Part shown: one piece after another, positions 26,776 through 37,228 of the stretch
Numbering within the stretch: position 1 is the first letter of the stretch
Layout of the letters: each line of letters begins with the position of its first letter
Assembly (NCBI RefSeq): GCF_040066175.1
Contig: NZ_JBEAAM010000008.1
Span: forward strand, 1-64,000
Reading direction: 5' to 3'
Source: Solimonas sp040066175
Lineage (GTDB): Bacteria > Pseudomonadota > Gammaproteobacteria > Nevskiales > Nevskiaceae
DNA length: 64,000 nt
The notes under the pieces: generated by a model
What the model was told of the DNA's origin: nothing
The model's database searches: none
What the model saw: the letters and a program-made list of their open reading frames with translations, nothing else
Translations under genes and position numbers: made by a program

Positions 26776-27747
26776 TCAGGCGAACAGGTCCCGCGTCTCG
26801 CCGTGCTGAAGCACCCAGAAGCGGTCGTGAGCGATTCCGGCGTCGTCGAGTGCACGCCGCAGGCGCTGCGGCGGCTCGTCGAGCGGCTCCTCGGTGAGCC
26901 GGAACGTGCCCCAGTGCATCGCCACCGACTGCACGGCGCCGATGTCGCGGTGGATCTTCACCGCGTCCTCGGGGTTGACGTGCATGAACTGCATGAACCA
27001 GCGCGGCTCGTAGGCGCCGATCGGCAGCAGCGCGAGATCGATCGGCGCGAAGCGCGCGCCGATGTCGGCGAAATCTGCCGAGTAGCCGGTGTCGCCGGCG
27101 AAATAGACGCGGCGGTTCCGGGCCTCGACGACGAAGCCGCACCACAGCGTCGCATTGCGGTCGCTGGCATTACGGCCGGAGAAATGCTGCGCCGGCACCG
27201 CGTCCACGCGCAGTCCGGCGACCTCGGCGCTCTGCCACCAGTCCAGTTCGATCACGCGCGCGATGCGGCGCTGCGCGAACCAGCGCTTGAGCCCCAGCGG
27301 CACGACGAAGGTGAGCTGCGGATGCTCCTGCGCGAGCCGGCGCACGGTCGGCTCGTCGAGATGGTCGTAGTGATTGTGCGAGATCAGCGCGACGTCCAGC
27401 GCCGGCAGGTCGGCGTGGTGCAGCGCCGGCGGATTGAGCCGCAGCGGGCCGGCGAAGCCGACCGGCGAGGCGCGCTCACCCAGGTGCGGATCGGTGACGA
27501 GGTTGCGGCCGGCGAACTGCAGCAGGAAGCTCGAATGGCCGATCCAGGTCAGCGTGTCCTGCGTGCGGTTGTGGCGCAGCCGCTCCACCGGCGGGCGCAG
27601 CACCGTGAACGGCGGCCTGCGGTACGGCTTGAGCAGGAAGCCCGGCAGCCAGCGCAGCAGGTCGAAGCCGCCGTGCTGGTCGGTCGTGTGATTGTTGCGG
27701 AAGCCGCGCGCGGTGTGGTGGCGCGGGCGGGAGGAGGAGTCGGCCAT
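26776..27747 (-). CDS. MBL-fold metal-dependent hydrolase, NAPE-PLD/RomA-like
   Basis: 323 residues. Features of the YddR/RomA/NAPE-phospholipase-D-like branch of the metallo-beta-lactamase superfamily: TLTWIGHSSFLLQ, zinc motif ISHNHYDHLD, PAQHFSGR, YFAGDTGYS and AMHWGTF. Bacterial relatives hydrolyse phosphodiester or lactone bonds, but this substrate is unknown. No signal peptide. Divergent from cysS with 116 bp between. Confidence 0.88.
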   Translation of the reverse strand: MADSSSRPRHHTARGFRNNHTTDQHGGFDLLRWLPGFLLKPYRRPPFTVLRPPVERLRHNRTQDTLTWIGHSSFLLQFAGRNLVTDPHLGERASPVGFAGPLRLNPPALHHADLPALDVALISHNHYDHLDEPTVRRLAQEHPQLTFVVPLGLKRWFAQRRIARVIELDWWQSAEVAGLRVDAVPAQHFSGRNASDRNATLWCGFVVEARNRRVYFAGDTGYSADFADIGARFAPIDLALLPIGAYEPRWFMQFMHVNPEDAVKIHRDIGAVQSVAMHWGTFRLTEEPLDEPPQRLRRALDDAGIAHDRFWVLQHGETRDLFA

Positions 27748-27863
27748 CGTTGCGGTCGCCGGACGTCGGCCGACAACGTTAGCAGGCTGGCGGAGCGGCG
27801 CAAGGGCGCGACTTCGGCAACGCCTGCGGGTATCCTTCGCCGGCTTTCCCGACCCGACTCGTT

Positions 27864-29230
<1,367 letters not shown>

Positions 29231-29240
<10 letters not shown>

Positions 29241-29722
29241 CGCGCGGACGCGGGCAGCGGGCGCTGCGACGGGTGCTGGTACCAGGCGGTTCCCGCGGTG
29301 CGCTGCAGACGCGCGAGGAATGCCTCGGCGTTCTGGTCGGCGCGCAGGACATAGGCGTTGAAGCCGCAGCGCGCCAGTTGCGCCGCCTGGTCCACCACCA
29401 CGGCCGCGCCGCGCGCACGCAGCTCGCCGGCGTAGCCGCAGCGGTCGCGCAGCACGCGCGCCTGGCTGTAGGCGCGACCGTCGCCGAACGCGGGGAAGTT
29501 CAGTTCGATCAGCGGCCGACCGGCGAGCGCCGGCCAGACCGCGTCGATATCGACGGTGTTCGGAACGCTGACGCCGACGGTCGCGGTGACAGCGGTCCTG
29601 TCCAGTTCCAGCCAGCGGGCCAGCGGTACGATGATCTTGCCCGAGGCCGGCAGCGGCTGGTCGTCGGCCAGAGCGACGAAGTCGTCGGTCGCGGCAGCGT
29701 TGTCGCGGATCAGCGTGCTCAT
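29231..29722 (-). CDS. DUF934 domain protein, likely sulfite-reduction accessory
   Basis: 163 residues of the DUF934 family, which is regularly encoded directly after single-polypeptide nitrite/sulfite reductases and is described as probably involved in sulfite reduction. Recognised by KIIVPLARWLEL, VSVPNTVDIDAVWPALAGRP and FPAFGDGRAYSQARVLRDR, with an Arg/Asp-rich core. Its ATG overlaps the cysI stop (4 nt). The biochemical role is unknown; partnership with CysI is inferred from position. Confidence 0.88.
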
Positions 29723-31398
29723 GCTGCCACTCCTTCTTCGGCGTACAGCCGCGCCTTGAACGGCGCCATGCCGACGCGGCGGTAGCACTGCAGGAAGGTT
29801 TCGTCCTCGTCGCGGCGCTCGTCGAGATAGGTTTCGACGATGCGCACGACGGCGTCGGCGATCGCGTCGCGGTTGAACGACGGGCCGGTGCGCTCGCCCA
29901 GGCTCGCATCGTTCTCGGCGCTGCCGCCGAGCGTGACCTGGTACCACTCCTCGCCCTTCTTGTCGACGCCGAGGATGCCGATGTGGCCGACGCTGTGATG
30001 GCCGCAGCCGTTCATGCAGCCCGACATCTTCAGCTTGATCTCGCCGATGTCGTGCAGATGGTCGAGCGCATCGAAGCGGTCGTTGATGTCTGCGGCGACG
30101 CCGATCGAGCCGGCATTGGCCAGCGAGCAGAAATCCAGGCCCGGGCAGCAGATCAGGTCGGTCAGCAGGCCGATGTTGGGCGTCGCCAGGCCGGCCGCCT
30201 TGAGCGCCTGCCACAGCGGATACACGTCCTTCTGCGCGACGTCGGCGAGCACCAGGTTCTGGTCGTGCGTCGCGCGCACTTCGCCGAAGCTGTAGCGCTC
30301 CGCCAGTTCGGCGACGAGGTCCAGCTGTGCGGCGCTGATGTCGCCGGGGGCGACGCCGGGGGCCTTGAGCGACACGAACACGGCCTTGTAGCCCGGCACG
30401 CGGTGATCGCGCACGTTGCGGCGCACGAACGATGCGAACCCGCTGTCCGCGGCCAGCGCCGCGGCGTAGCTGCGGGTATCGCGTTCACTGTCGGCGCTGG
30501 CGGCGTAGGGGTGTGGCGTGAAATGCGCCTTCATGCGCTCCAGCGCGGCGCGGTCGAGCGTGAACGCGGCCTTGTCGATCTTCGCCCACTCGGCTTCGAC
30601 CGCTTCCGTGAACTTCGCCGGCCCCAGTTCCTTGACCAGGATCTTGATGCGCGCGCGGTGGATGTTGTCGCGCCGGCCCAGCCGGTTATAGACGCGCAGC
30701 ACCGCTTCCAGATAGGACAGCAAGTCGGCTTCTGGCAGGAAGTCGCGCACCTGGTGCGCCAGCATCGGCATGCGGCCGAGGCCGCCGCCGACGAAGATGC
30801 GATAGCCAAGCGCCCCGGCCTCGTTGCGCACGATGTGCACGCCGATGTCGTGCACGAGCGTCGCGGCACGATCGGTCGTCGAGGACGAGAACGCGATCTT
30901 GAACTTGCGCGGCAGCCAGTTGAATTCGGGGTGGAAGGTCGCCCACTGACGGGTGATCTCGCAGTAGGGACGCGGATCGACCAGTTCGTCCCTGGCGACG
31001 CCGGCGAGATGGTCGGCGGTGATGTTGCGGATGCAGTTGCCCGAGGTCTGGATCGCGTGCATCTCGACCGAAGCCAGGTCGGCGAGGATGTCCGGCACCT
31101 GTTCGAGCTTCGGCCAGTTGAACTGGATGTTCTGGCGCGTCGTGAAGTGGCCGTAACCCTTGTCGTAGCTGCGGGCGATGTGCGCGAGCATGTGCAGCTG
31201 CCGCGACGACAGCAGGCCGTAGGGGATCGAGATGCGCAGCATCGGCGCGAAGCGCTGGATGTACAGGCCGTTGCGCAGGCGCAGCGCGCGGAACTCGTCC
31301 TCCGACAGTGCTCCGGCGAGAAAGCGCTGCGTCTGGTCGCGGAACTCGGCGACACGCTGATCGACCAGCGCCTGGTCGTATTCGTCGTAGCGGTACAT
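29719..31398 (-). CDS. cysI: Assimilatory sulfite reductase hemoprotein CysI
   Basis: Siroheme and [4Fe-4S] enzyme reducing sulfite to sulfide. 559 residues (E. coli CysI 570). Two ferredoxin-like half-domains and the cofactor cysteines are visible in LICCPGLDFCSLANAGS and KMSGCMNGCGHHSVGHIG, with substrate-pocket arginines in HFTTRQNIQFNW. No flavoprotein partner (cysJ) is adjacent, so electrons may come from ferredoxin or a distant reductase. The 112-bp leader between cysI and cysB includes AACGCTTCGTT, a small palindrome (AACG-CTT-CGTT) that could be part of a CysB site. Confidence 0.94.
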   Translation of the reverse strand: MYRYDEYDQALVDQRVAEFRDQTQRFLAGALSEDEFRALRLRNGLYIQRFAPMLRISIPYGLLSSRQLHMLAHIARSYDKGYGHFTTRQNIQFNWPKLEQVPDILADLASVEMHAIQTSGNCIRNITADHLAGVARDELVDPRPYCEITRQWATFHPEFNWLPRKFKIAFSSSTTDRAATLVHDIGVHIVRNEAGALGYRIFVGGGLGRMPMLAHQVRDFLPEADLLSYLEAVLRVYNRLGRRDNIHRARIKILVKELGPAKFTEAVEAEWAKIDKAAFTLDRAALERMKAHFTPHPYAASADSERDTRSYAAALAADSGFASFVRRNVRDHRVPGYKAVFVSLKAPGVAPGDISAAQLDLVAELAERYSFGEVRATHDQNLVLADVAQKDVYPLWQALKAAGLATPNIGLLTDLICCPGLDFCSLANAGSIGVAADINDRFDALDHLHDIGEIKLKMSGCMNGCGHHSVGHIGILGVDKKGEEWYQVTLGGSAENDASLGERTGPSFNRDAIADAVVRIVETYLDERRDEDETFLQCYRRVGMAPFKARLYAEEGVAA

Positions 31399-31510
31399 CG
31401 TCGGAATGCGGGTCGGGCTGAATGCTTCGGAAGTTCGGTGGCGCGCAGCCTAGCAACGCCCTGTCATGCGCCGAAGGGGGTTGCAGAACTATGATCAGAA
31501 CGAAGCGTTA

Positions 31511-32485
31511 TTAGGGGATGTCCGGAATCCGCTGCTGCGTGAGCCTGCGGCGCTCTTCCGGGTCGGCGACCGCACTGATCTCCTCGACCAGCTCGCGCTT
31601 CAGATGTGGCGCAAAAGCCTGCAGGAAGTCGTACATGTAGCCGCGCAGGAACAGGCCGCGGCGGAAGCCGATGTGGGTGACGCTCGGCTCGAACAGGTGG
31701 TCGGCCGGCAGGCGCACGAGGTCGCGGTCGGTGCGTTCGTCCCAGGCCATGTTGGCGATGATGCCGATACCCAGGCCCAGCCGCACATAGGTCTTGATGA
31801 CGTCGGCATCGACCGCGGTCAGCACGACGTCCGGCTTGAGGCCGTGCGCGGCGAAGGCCTGGTCGAGCTTGGAGCGGCCGGTGAAGCCGAAGGTGTAGGT
31901 GACGATCGGATACTGGGCGATGTCGCGCAGCTGCAGCTGCTTGAGCTTGGTCAGCGGATGATCGGGCTTGACCAGCACGCAGCGGTTCCAGCGGTAGCAG
32001 GGCAGCATCACCAGGCTGTCGAAGTGGTGCATCGCCTCGGTCGCGATGGCGAAATCGGCCTGGCCGTCAGCGGCCATCTTGGCGATCTGCGGCGGCGAGC
32101 CCTGGTGCAGGTGCAGGGTCACGCGCGGGTACTTCTTGCGGAACGCGGTGATCACCGGCGGCAGCGCGTAGCGCGCCTGCGTGTGCGTGGTGGCGATGGC
32201 GAGGTCGCCGCGGTCGGTGTCGTGGAACTCGGCGGCGACGCGCTCGATGTTCTCGACTTCGCCGAGCAGCCGGCGCGCGTGTTCGAGGATGCGTTCACCC
32301 GCCGGCGTGATCTCCGACAGGTGCTTGCCGCTGCGCACGAAGATATCGACGCCGAGCTCCTCTTCGAGCAGGCGGATCTGCTTGCTGACGCCGGGCTGCG
32401 AGGTGTACAGCGCCTCGGCGGCGGCGGTGACGTTGAGGCCGCGCTGGGCCACTTCATGGATGTAACGCAGCTGACGGAGTTTCAT
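31511..32485 (-). CDS. cysB: LysR-type sulfur regulator CysB
   Basis: Transcriptional activator of sulfur-assimilation genes, responding to N-acetylserine. 324 residues, same size as E. coli CysB. N-terminal winged helix-turn-helix (MKLRQLRYIHEVAQRGLNVT, then YTSQPGVSKQIRLLEEELG) and the CysB-type effector domain with TTHTQARYALPPVI, TYTFGFTGRSKLD and DADVIKTYVRLGLGIGI. It lies upstream of cysI on the same strand and is divergent from cysG (90 bp), a position suited to control both. Confidence 0.95.
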   Translation of the reverse strand: MKLRQLRYIHEVAQRGLNVTAAAEALYTSQPGVSKQIRLLEEELGVDIFVRSGKHLSEITPAGERILEHARRLLGEVENIERVAAEFHDTDRGDLAIATTHTQARYALPPVITAFRKKYPRVTLHLHQGSPPQIAKMAADGQADFAIATEAMHHFDSLVMLPCYRWNRCVLVKPDHPLTKLKQLQLRDIAQYPIVTYTFGFTGRSKLDQAFAAHGLKPDVVLTAVDADVIKTYVRLGLGIGIIANMAWDERTDRDLVRLPADHLFEPSVTHIGFRRGLFLRGYMYDFLQAFAPHLKRELVEEISAVADPEERRRLTQQRIPDIP

Positions 32486-32574
32486 GGCGAGCCCGAGAGT
32501 CCGCTGGCACGGTATATGCGTTTACCGATCGCAAGTATAGGCTGTTATGCCATTTCTCGAAGTTGCGCCCTGCG

Positions 32575-33969
32575 ATGAGCTCGACGTCCTGGCCCTATTA
32601 CCCGGTGTTCATGCGGCTGCGCGGCCAGCGCGTGCTATTGGTCGGCGGCGGCGAGGTGGCGGCGCGCAAGCTGCGCCTGCTGCTGCGCGCGGATGCGCGC
32701 GTGCACGTGGTCGCCGCGCAACTCAACGAGGAGGTCGCGGAGCTGTGTGCGAGCGGTGCGGCGGTGCATGCCGGCGTCGTGTTCGAGCCGCGCCAGCTGA
32801 CGGGGTGTCGCCTCGCAGTCGCCGCGACCGACGACGTGGCGCTGAACCGGCAGGTCGCCGAAACGGCCGACGCGCAGGGTGTCCCGGTCAACGTGGTGGA
32901 CGACTCGACCCTGAGCACGTTCGTCACGCCGTCGATCGTCGATCGCGCGCCGCTGCTGATCGCGATCTCGACCGGCGGCGCCGCGCCGGTGCTGGCGCGC
33001 CGGCTGCGCGAGCGGCTCGAAGCCATGCTGCCGTCGGCCTACGGCCGGCTGGCCGCGTTCATGCACAGCCGCCGCGAGGCGGTGCGCAGCGCCGCCGCGC
33101 ACACCGCGCGCCGCGCGATCTGGGAGCGCTTCCTCGACAGCCCGGCGGCCGAGCAGGTGCTGTCCGGCGACGAGGCGCGTGCAGCCGATGAGCTGGCGGC
33201 AATGGCGCGGCAGCGCCCGGCTGTTGGCGAGGTGTACCTGGTCGGTGCCGGTCCCGGCGATCCGGACCTGCTGACGTTCAAGGCGCTGCGCCTGATGCAG
33301 CAGTGCGATGTCGTGCTTTATGACCGGCTGGTTGCGCCCGAAATCCTCGAACTGGTGCGGCGCGACGCGCGGCGTCTGTTCGTCGGCAAGGCGCGCAGCC
33401 AGCACGCGGTGCCGCAGGACGAGATCAACGCCGAACTGGTGCGGCTCGCCACGGACGGCCAGCGCGTGCTGCGGCTCAAGGGCGGCGACCCCTTCATCTT
33501 CGGCCGCGGCGGCGAGGAGATCGACCGCCTGATGGCGCACGGTATCCCGTTCCAGGTCGTGCCGGGCATCACCGCGGCGAGCGGCTGTGCGGCCTATGCC
33601 GGCATTCCGCTGACGCACCGCGACTGCGCGCAGTCCGTCGTCTTCGTCACCGGCCATGCCCGCGCCGACGGCACGCTCGACCTGCACTGGGACCAGCTGG
33701 CGCGGCGCGGCCAGACGCTGGTCGTGTACATGGGACTCAACTCGCTGCCGCAGGTCTGCGCGAAGCTGATCGAGCACGGCCTGTCCGCCGACTGGCCGGC
33801 GGCGATGATCGACGACGGCACCTCGCCGCGCCAGCGGGTGATCACCGGAACGCTCGCCGATCTGCCGCAGCGCGTGGCCGATGCCCGGCTCAAGGGGCCG
33901 AGCCTGCTGATCGTCGGCGAAGTCGTGCGCCTGCGCGAGCGGCTGCGCTGGCGCGGGGAGCCTGCTTAA
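32575..33969 (+). CDS. cysG: Siroheme synthase CysG (trifunctional)
   Basis: Converts uroporphyrinogen III to siroheme, the cofactor of CysI. 464 residues (E. coli 457). The N-terminal precorrin-2 dehydrogenase/ferrochelatase part has the NAD-binding VLLVGGGEVAARK, ATDDVALN and ISTGGAAPVLARRLRE; the C-terminal SAM-dependent uroporphyrin-III methyltransferase has VYLVGAGPGDPDLLT, LKGGDPFIFGRGGEE and VPGITAASGCAAYAGIPLTH. ATG 32575 is preferred over an upstream TTG. The stop overlaps the end of dxs on the other strand. Confidence 0.96.
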   Translation: MSSTSWPYYPVFMRLRGQRVLLVGGGEVAARKLRLLLRADARVHVVAAQLNEEVAELCASGAAVHAGVVFEPRQLTGCRLAVAATDDVALNRQVAETADAQGVPVNVVDDSTLSTFVTPSIVDRAPLLIAISTGGAAPVLARRLRERLEAMLPSAYGRLAAFMHSRREAVRSAAAHTARRAIWERFLDSPAAEQVLSGDEARAADELAAMARQRPAVGEVYLVGAGPGDPDLLTFKALRLMQQCDVVLYDRLVAPEILELVRRDARRLFVGKARSQHAVPQDEINAELVRLATDGQRVLRLKGGDPFIFGRGGEEIDRLMAHGIPFQVVPGITAASGCAAYAGIPLTHRDCAQSVVFVTGHARADGTLDLHWDQLARRGQTLVVYMGLNSLPQVCAKLIEHGLSADWPAAMIDDGTSPRQRVITGTLADLPQRVADARLKGPSLLIVGEVVRLRERLRWRGEPA

Positions 33970-35843
33970 CCGGCCTGCGCGGAACTCGAACGGTCGAGGT
34001 CGCGCGAGCGCAGGCGCTTGCCGATCGCGCGCTGGATGCCGGCGGTGTCCAGGCCGCACAGGGCCATCAGTTCCTCGCGCGTGCCGTGCTCGACGAAGTG
34101 GTCGGGCAGGCCCAGGTTGAGTACCGGCACCGTGTGGTGCTGGGCGACCAGCACCTCGTTGACGCCGGAGCCGGCGCCGCCGAGGCGGGCGTTGTCCTCG
34201 AGCGTCACCAGCAGGTCGTTCTCGTTGGCGAGTTCGAGGATCAGCTCGGTGTCGAGCGGCTTGACGAAGCGCATGTCGGCGACCACCGCGTCGAAGATTT
34301 CCGCGGCCTCGATCGCCGGCTGCACCATCGCGCCGAAGGCAAGGATCGCCACGCGCGGGCGGCGGCGGCCATGCGCCTCACGCACGATGCGGCCCTTGCC
34401 GAGCGCCAGCGGCTTGGGCTCGCGCTCACAGGCGACGCCGGTGCCGGTGCCGCGCGGATAGCGCACCGCGCTGGGCTGGTTCAGCGTCAGGCCGGTGCTG
34501 AGCATGCGCCGGCATTCGTTCTCGTCGGACGGCGCCATCACCACCAGGTTCGGGATGCAGCGCAGGTAGGACAGATCGAAGGCGCCGTGATGGGTCGCGC
34601 CGTCGGCGCCGACCAGGCCGCCGCGGTCGATCGCGAAGACCACCGGCAGGTTCTGGATCGCGACGTCGTGGATCAGCTGGTCGTAGCCGCGCTGCAGGAA
34701 GGTCGAGTAGATCGCGCACACCGGCTTGAGGCCCTCGCAGGCCAGGCCGGCGGACAGGGTGACCGCGTGCTGCTCGGCGATGCCGACGTCGAAGTAGCGG
34801 TCCGGGAAGCGCTGCGCGAACTCGACCAGGCCGGAGCCCTCGCGCATTGCCGGCGTGATCGCGACCACGCCCGGGTCGGCGGCCGCCGCCTCGCACAGCC
34901 AGTCGCCGAAGATCTGCGTGTAGCTCGGTTTGACAGCGCCCTTCTTGCCCGGGAACGCGCCGGTCACCGGGTCGAACTGGGTGACGCCGTGGTACTTGAT
35001 CGGATCGGCTTCCGCCGGGTCGAAGCCCTTGCCCTTGACGGTGATGACGTGCAGCAGCTGCGGACCCTTCGCGTCCTTGAGACGGTCGAGTGCCGCGGTC
35101 AGCGCGCCGAGGTCGTGGCCGTCGATCGGGCCGTGGTAGGCAAAGCCGAGCGTCTCGAACATCGCGCCCGGATTGTCCAGGTGCGCCTCGTTGTGCTCCT
35201 CGTCGACCGGCCGTGACCGGTGCGGCGCGGCGAGGCCGAGCTTGCGCACCAGGCGGGCCGAGTGGTTGCGCAGCGCGCCGACGTTCTCGGAGATCGACAT
35301 GTCGTTGTCGTTGTAGATCACGAGCAGGTCGAGCTTGAGATGGCCGGCGTGGTTGAGCGCCTCGAAGGCCATGCCGGCGGTCATGCCGCCGTCGCCGATC
35401 ACCGCGACGACGCGGCGCCGTTCGCTCTTGAGCCTCGCCGCGGCGGCCATGCCGGCGGCGGCGGAGATCGAGGTCGATGAATGGCCGACGCCGAAGGTGT
35501 CGTACTCGCTCTCGGCGCGGTGGCAGAACGGCGCGAGGCCATCGAGGCGGCGGATCGTCTCCAGGCGCGCGCGGCGGCCGGTCAGCATCTTGTGCGGATA
35601 GGCCTGGTGGCCGACGTCCCAGACCAGGCGGTCATGCGGCGTGTCCAGGCAGCGGTGCAGCGCGATCGACAGTTCCACGGTGCCGAGGTTGGCGGCGAAG
35701 TGCCCGCCGATGCGACCCAGGGTCTCGATCAGGTACCGGCGTATCTCCACCGCAAGGTGCGGCAGATCCTCCGGCGCGAGGCGGCGCAGGTCGGCGGGCG
35801 TCTGCACGCCACCGAGGAGGGCATAGCCGGGGATTTCGGTCAT
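33966..35843 (-). CDS. dxs: 1-deoxy-D-xylulose-5-phosphate synthase
   Basis: Thiamine-diphosphate enzyme that makes DXP from pyruvate and glyceraldehyde-3-phosphate, the entry to the MEP isoprenoid pathway and, here also, precursor for PdxA's vitamin B6 route. 625 residues (E. coli 620). TPP-binding motif GDGGMTAGMAFEALN through YNDNDMSISENVGAL, and the transketolase-like second domain with DRGGLVGADGATHHG and YPRGTGTG. ATG 35843 chosen; an ATG at 35867 adds eight poorly conserved residues. Last gene of xseB-ispA-dxs, 118 bp after ispA. Confidence 0.97.
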   Translation of the reverse strand: MTEIPGYALLGGVQTPADLRRLAPEDLPHLAVEIRRYLIETLGRIGGHFAANLGTVELSIALHRCLDTPHDRLVWDVGHQAYPHKMLTGRRARLETIRRLDGLAPFCHRAESEYDTFGVGHSSTSISAAAGMAAAARLKSERRRVVAVIGDGGMTAGMAFEALNHAGHLKLDLLVIYNDNDMSISENVGALRNHSARLVRKLGLAAPHRSRPVDEEHNEAHLDNPGAMFETLGFAYHGPIDGHDLGALTAALDRLKDAKGPQLLHVITVKGKGFDPAEADPIKYHGVTQFDPVTGAFPGKKGAVKPSYTQIFGDWLCEAAAADPGVVAITPAMREGSGLVEFAQRFPDRYFDVGIAEQHAVTLSAGLACEGLKPVCAIYSTFLQRGYDQLIHDVAIQNLPVVFAIDRGGLVGADGATHHGAFDLSYLRCIPNLVVMAPSDENECRRMLSTGLTLNQPSAVRYPRGTGTGVACEREPKPLALGKGRIVREAHGRRRPRVAILAFGAMVQPAIEAAEIFDAVVADMRFVKPLDTELILELANENDLLVTLEDNARLGGAGSGVNEVLVAQHHTVPVLNLGLPDHFVEHGTREELMALCGLDTAGIQRAIGKRLRSRDLDRSSSAQAG

Positions 35844-35961
35844 CGGGGCTGGATCGGCGCGATGCACCTGGATGGTGCGGGCGGCATTGTAAGAGAAGTC
35901 GGCCGCGCATTATCCGCCAGTGCTGCGGTGCGCAAAAGTGCTGTGCGGACAGCGGCCGGTG

Positions 35962-36855
35962 TCAGCGGTCGCGGGTGCGGATGTGGTCGGCGAAGTCCAA
36001 CAGGGGCGCGGCCCGCGCGCCGAAAACCTGCAGCGCCGCGCGCGCCTGGGCAAACAGCTCGTCGGCGCGCGCACGCGCAGTCGGCAGGCCGAGGATGGCC
36101 GGGTAGGTGGACTTGCCGCTGGCCGTGTCCTTGCCGGCGGTCTTGCCCAGCGTCGCCGAGTTGCCCTCGACGTCGAGCACGTCGTCCTGGATCTGGAAGG
36201 CGAGGCCGATGCACTTGCCGTAGCGGTCCAGGGCTTCGCGCTCGGCGTCGCCCAAGCGGTCCGCCGCGGCGCAGGCGAGGCGCAGGCAGGCGCGGATCAG
36301 CGCGCCGGTCTTGTGGATGTGCAGGGCTTCGAGCTCGGCGAGCGTCAGGTGGCGGTGCTCGGAGTCGAGATCGACCGCCTGGCCGCCGACCATGCCGCGC
36401 GAGCCGGCGGCCTCGGCCAGGATCGCGATCATGCGCACGCGCTGCTCGGCGCTCAATCCCGGACTGGCGTCGCCGGCGAGCAGCTGGAAGGCGAGCGCCT
36501 GCAGGGCGTCGCCGACCAGGATCGCGGTGGCCTCGTCGTAGGCCTTGTGCGTGGTCGGCCGGCCGCGGCGCAGATCGTCGTCGTCCATCGCCGGCAGATC
36601 GTCGTGGACCAGCGAATAGACGTGGATCAGCTCGACCGCGCAGGCCGCGCTGTCGAGCCGGGGCGAGTCGAGGCCGAGCACGTCGCCGGCCAGATACACC
36701 AGCAGCGGACGCAGGCGCTTGCCGCCCTCGCAGGCGTAACGCATCGCCTCGTGCAGCCGCGCAGGGTAGTGGTCGTGCGGCGGCAGCGCGCGCTGCAGCG
36801 CCGCCTCCAGCCGCTCGCGGTGACCGGCGATGCGCCGGACGACGTCCGTCGTCAC
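35962..36855 (-). CDS. ispA: Farnesyl diphosphate synthase IspA
   Basis: Condenses isopentenyl diphosphate with dimethylallyl and geranyl diphosphate to give C15 FPP for quinones and undecaprenyl phosphate. 297 residues (E. coli 299) with GGKRLRPLLVYLAG, first aspartate-rich motif DDLPAMDDDDLRRG, and second FQIQDDVLD. The start is a GTG at 36855 overlapping the xseB stop (GTGA), giving the usual N-terminus; the open frame upstream of that lies inside xseB. Confidence 0.94.
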   Translation of the reverse strand: MTTDVVRRIAGHRERLEAALQRALPPHDHYPARLHEAMRYACEGGKRLRPLLVYLAGDVLGLDSPRLDSAACAVELIHVYSLVHDDLPAMDDDDLRRGRPTTHKAYDEATAILVGDALQALAFQLLAGDASPGLSAEQRVRMIAILAEAAGSRGMVGGQAVDLDSEHRHLTLAELEALHIHKTGALIRACLRLACAAADRLGDAEREALDRYGKCIGLAFQIQDDVLDVEGNSATLGKTAGKDTASGKSTYPAILGLPTARARADELFAQARAALQVFGARAAPLLDFADHIRTRDR

Positions 36856-37097
36856 GTCGCGTCGCCCTGGCCGGGCTGCGCGTCGAGCAGGTTGCGCACC
36901 TTCTGCTCGGCGCTGTCCAGTGCGCTGCGGCACTGGCGCGCGAGTTCGACGCCGCGCTCGAACAACTGGAGCGATTCCTCCAGCCGCAAGTCGCCGCGTT
37001 CGAGGCTCTGCACGATGGACTCGAGTTCCTTCATCGAATCCTCGAAGCGGCCGACGGGGTCGGTGTGTGCTTCGACGGGTTCCTGTTTCCTGGCCAT
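36852..37097 (-). CDS. xseB: Exodeoxyribonuclease VII small subunit
   Basis: 81-residue small subunit of exonuclease VII, which degrades single-stranded DNA with the large XseA subunit (not in this window). The coiled-coil hairpin ELESIVQSLERGDLRLEESL ... FERGVELARQCRSALDSAEQ is diagnostic. First gene of the xseB-ispA-dxs operon that is widespread in gammaproteobacteria; divergent from parE with 131 bp between. Confidence 0.95.
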   Translation of the reverse strand: MARKQEPVEAHTDPVGRFEDSMKELESIVQSLERGDLRLEESLQLFERGVELARQCRSALDSAEQKVRNLLDAQPGQGDAT

Positions 37098-37228
37098 GCG
37101 CGGCAGTTTATCCCGACGCCGACACGGCGTCTGCGCAGGTCGCGGGTGCCGGAGGCACCGTGATGCCGGTCAGTTGCCCGCGCCCGGCGCATCCGCTAGT
37201 GTCCGCCCGCTTTTCCACGACCGACGCC

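Noticed and set aside
36830..37228. N-terminal extension of ParE from the start of its open frame
   Set aside because: It overlaps xseB on the other strand and lacks family similarity; ATG 37229 gives the conserved N-terminus.
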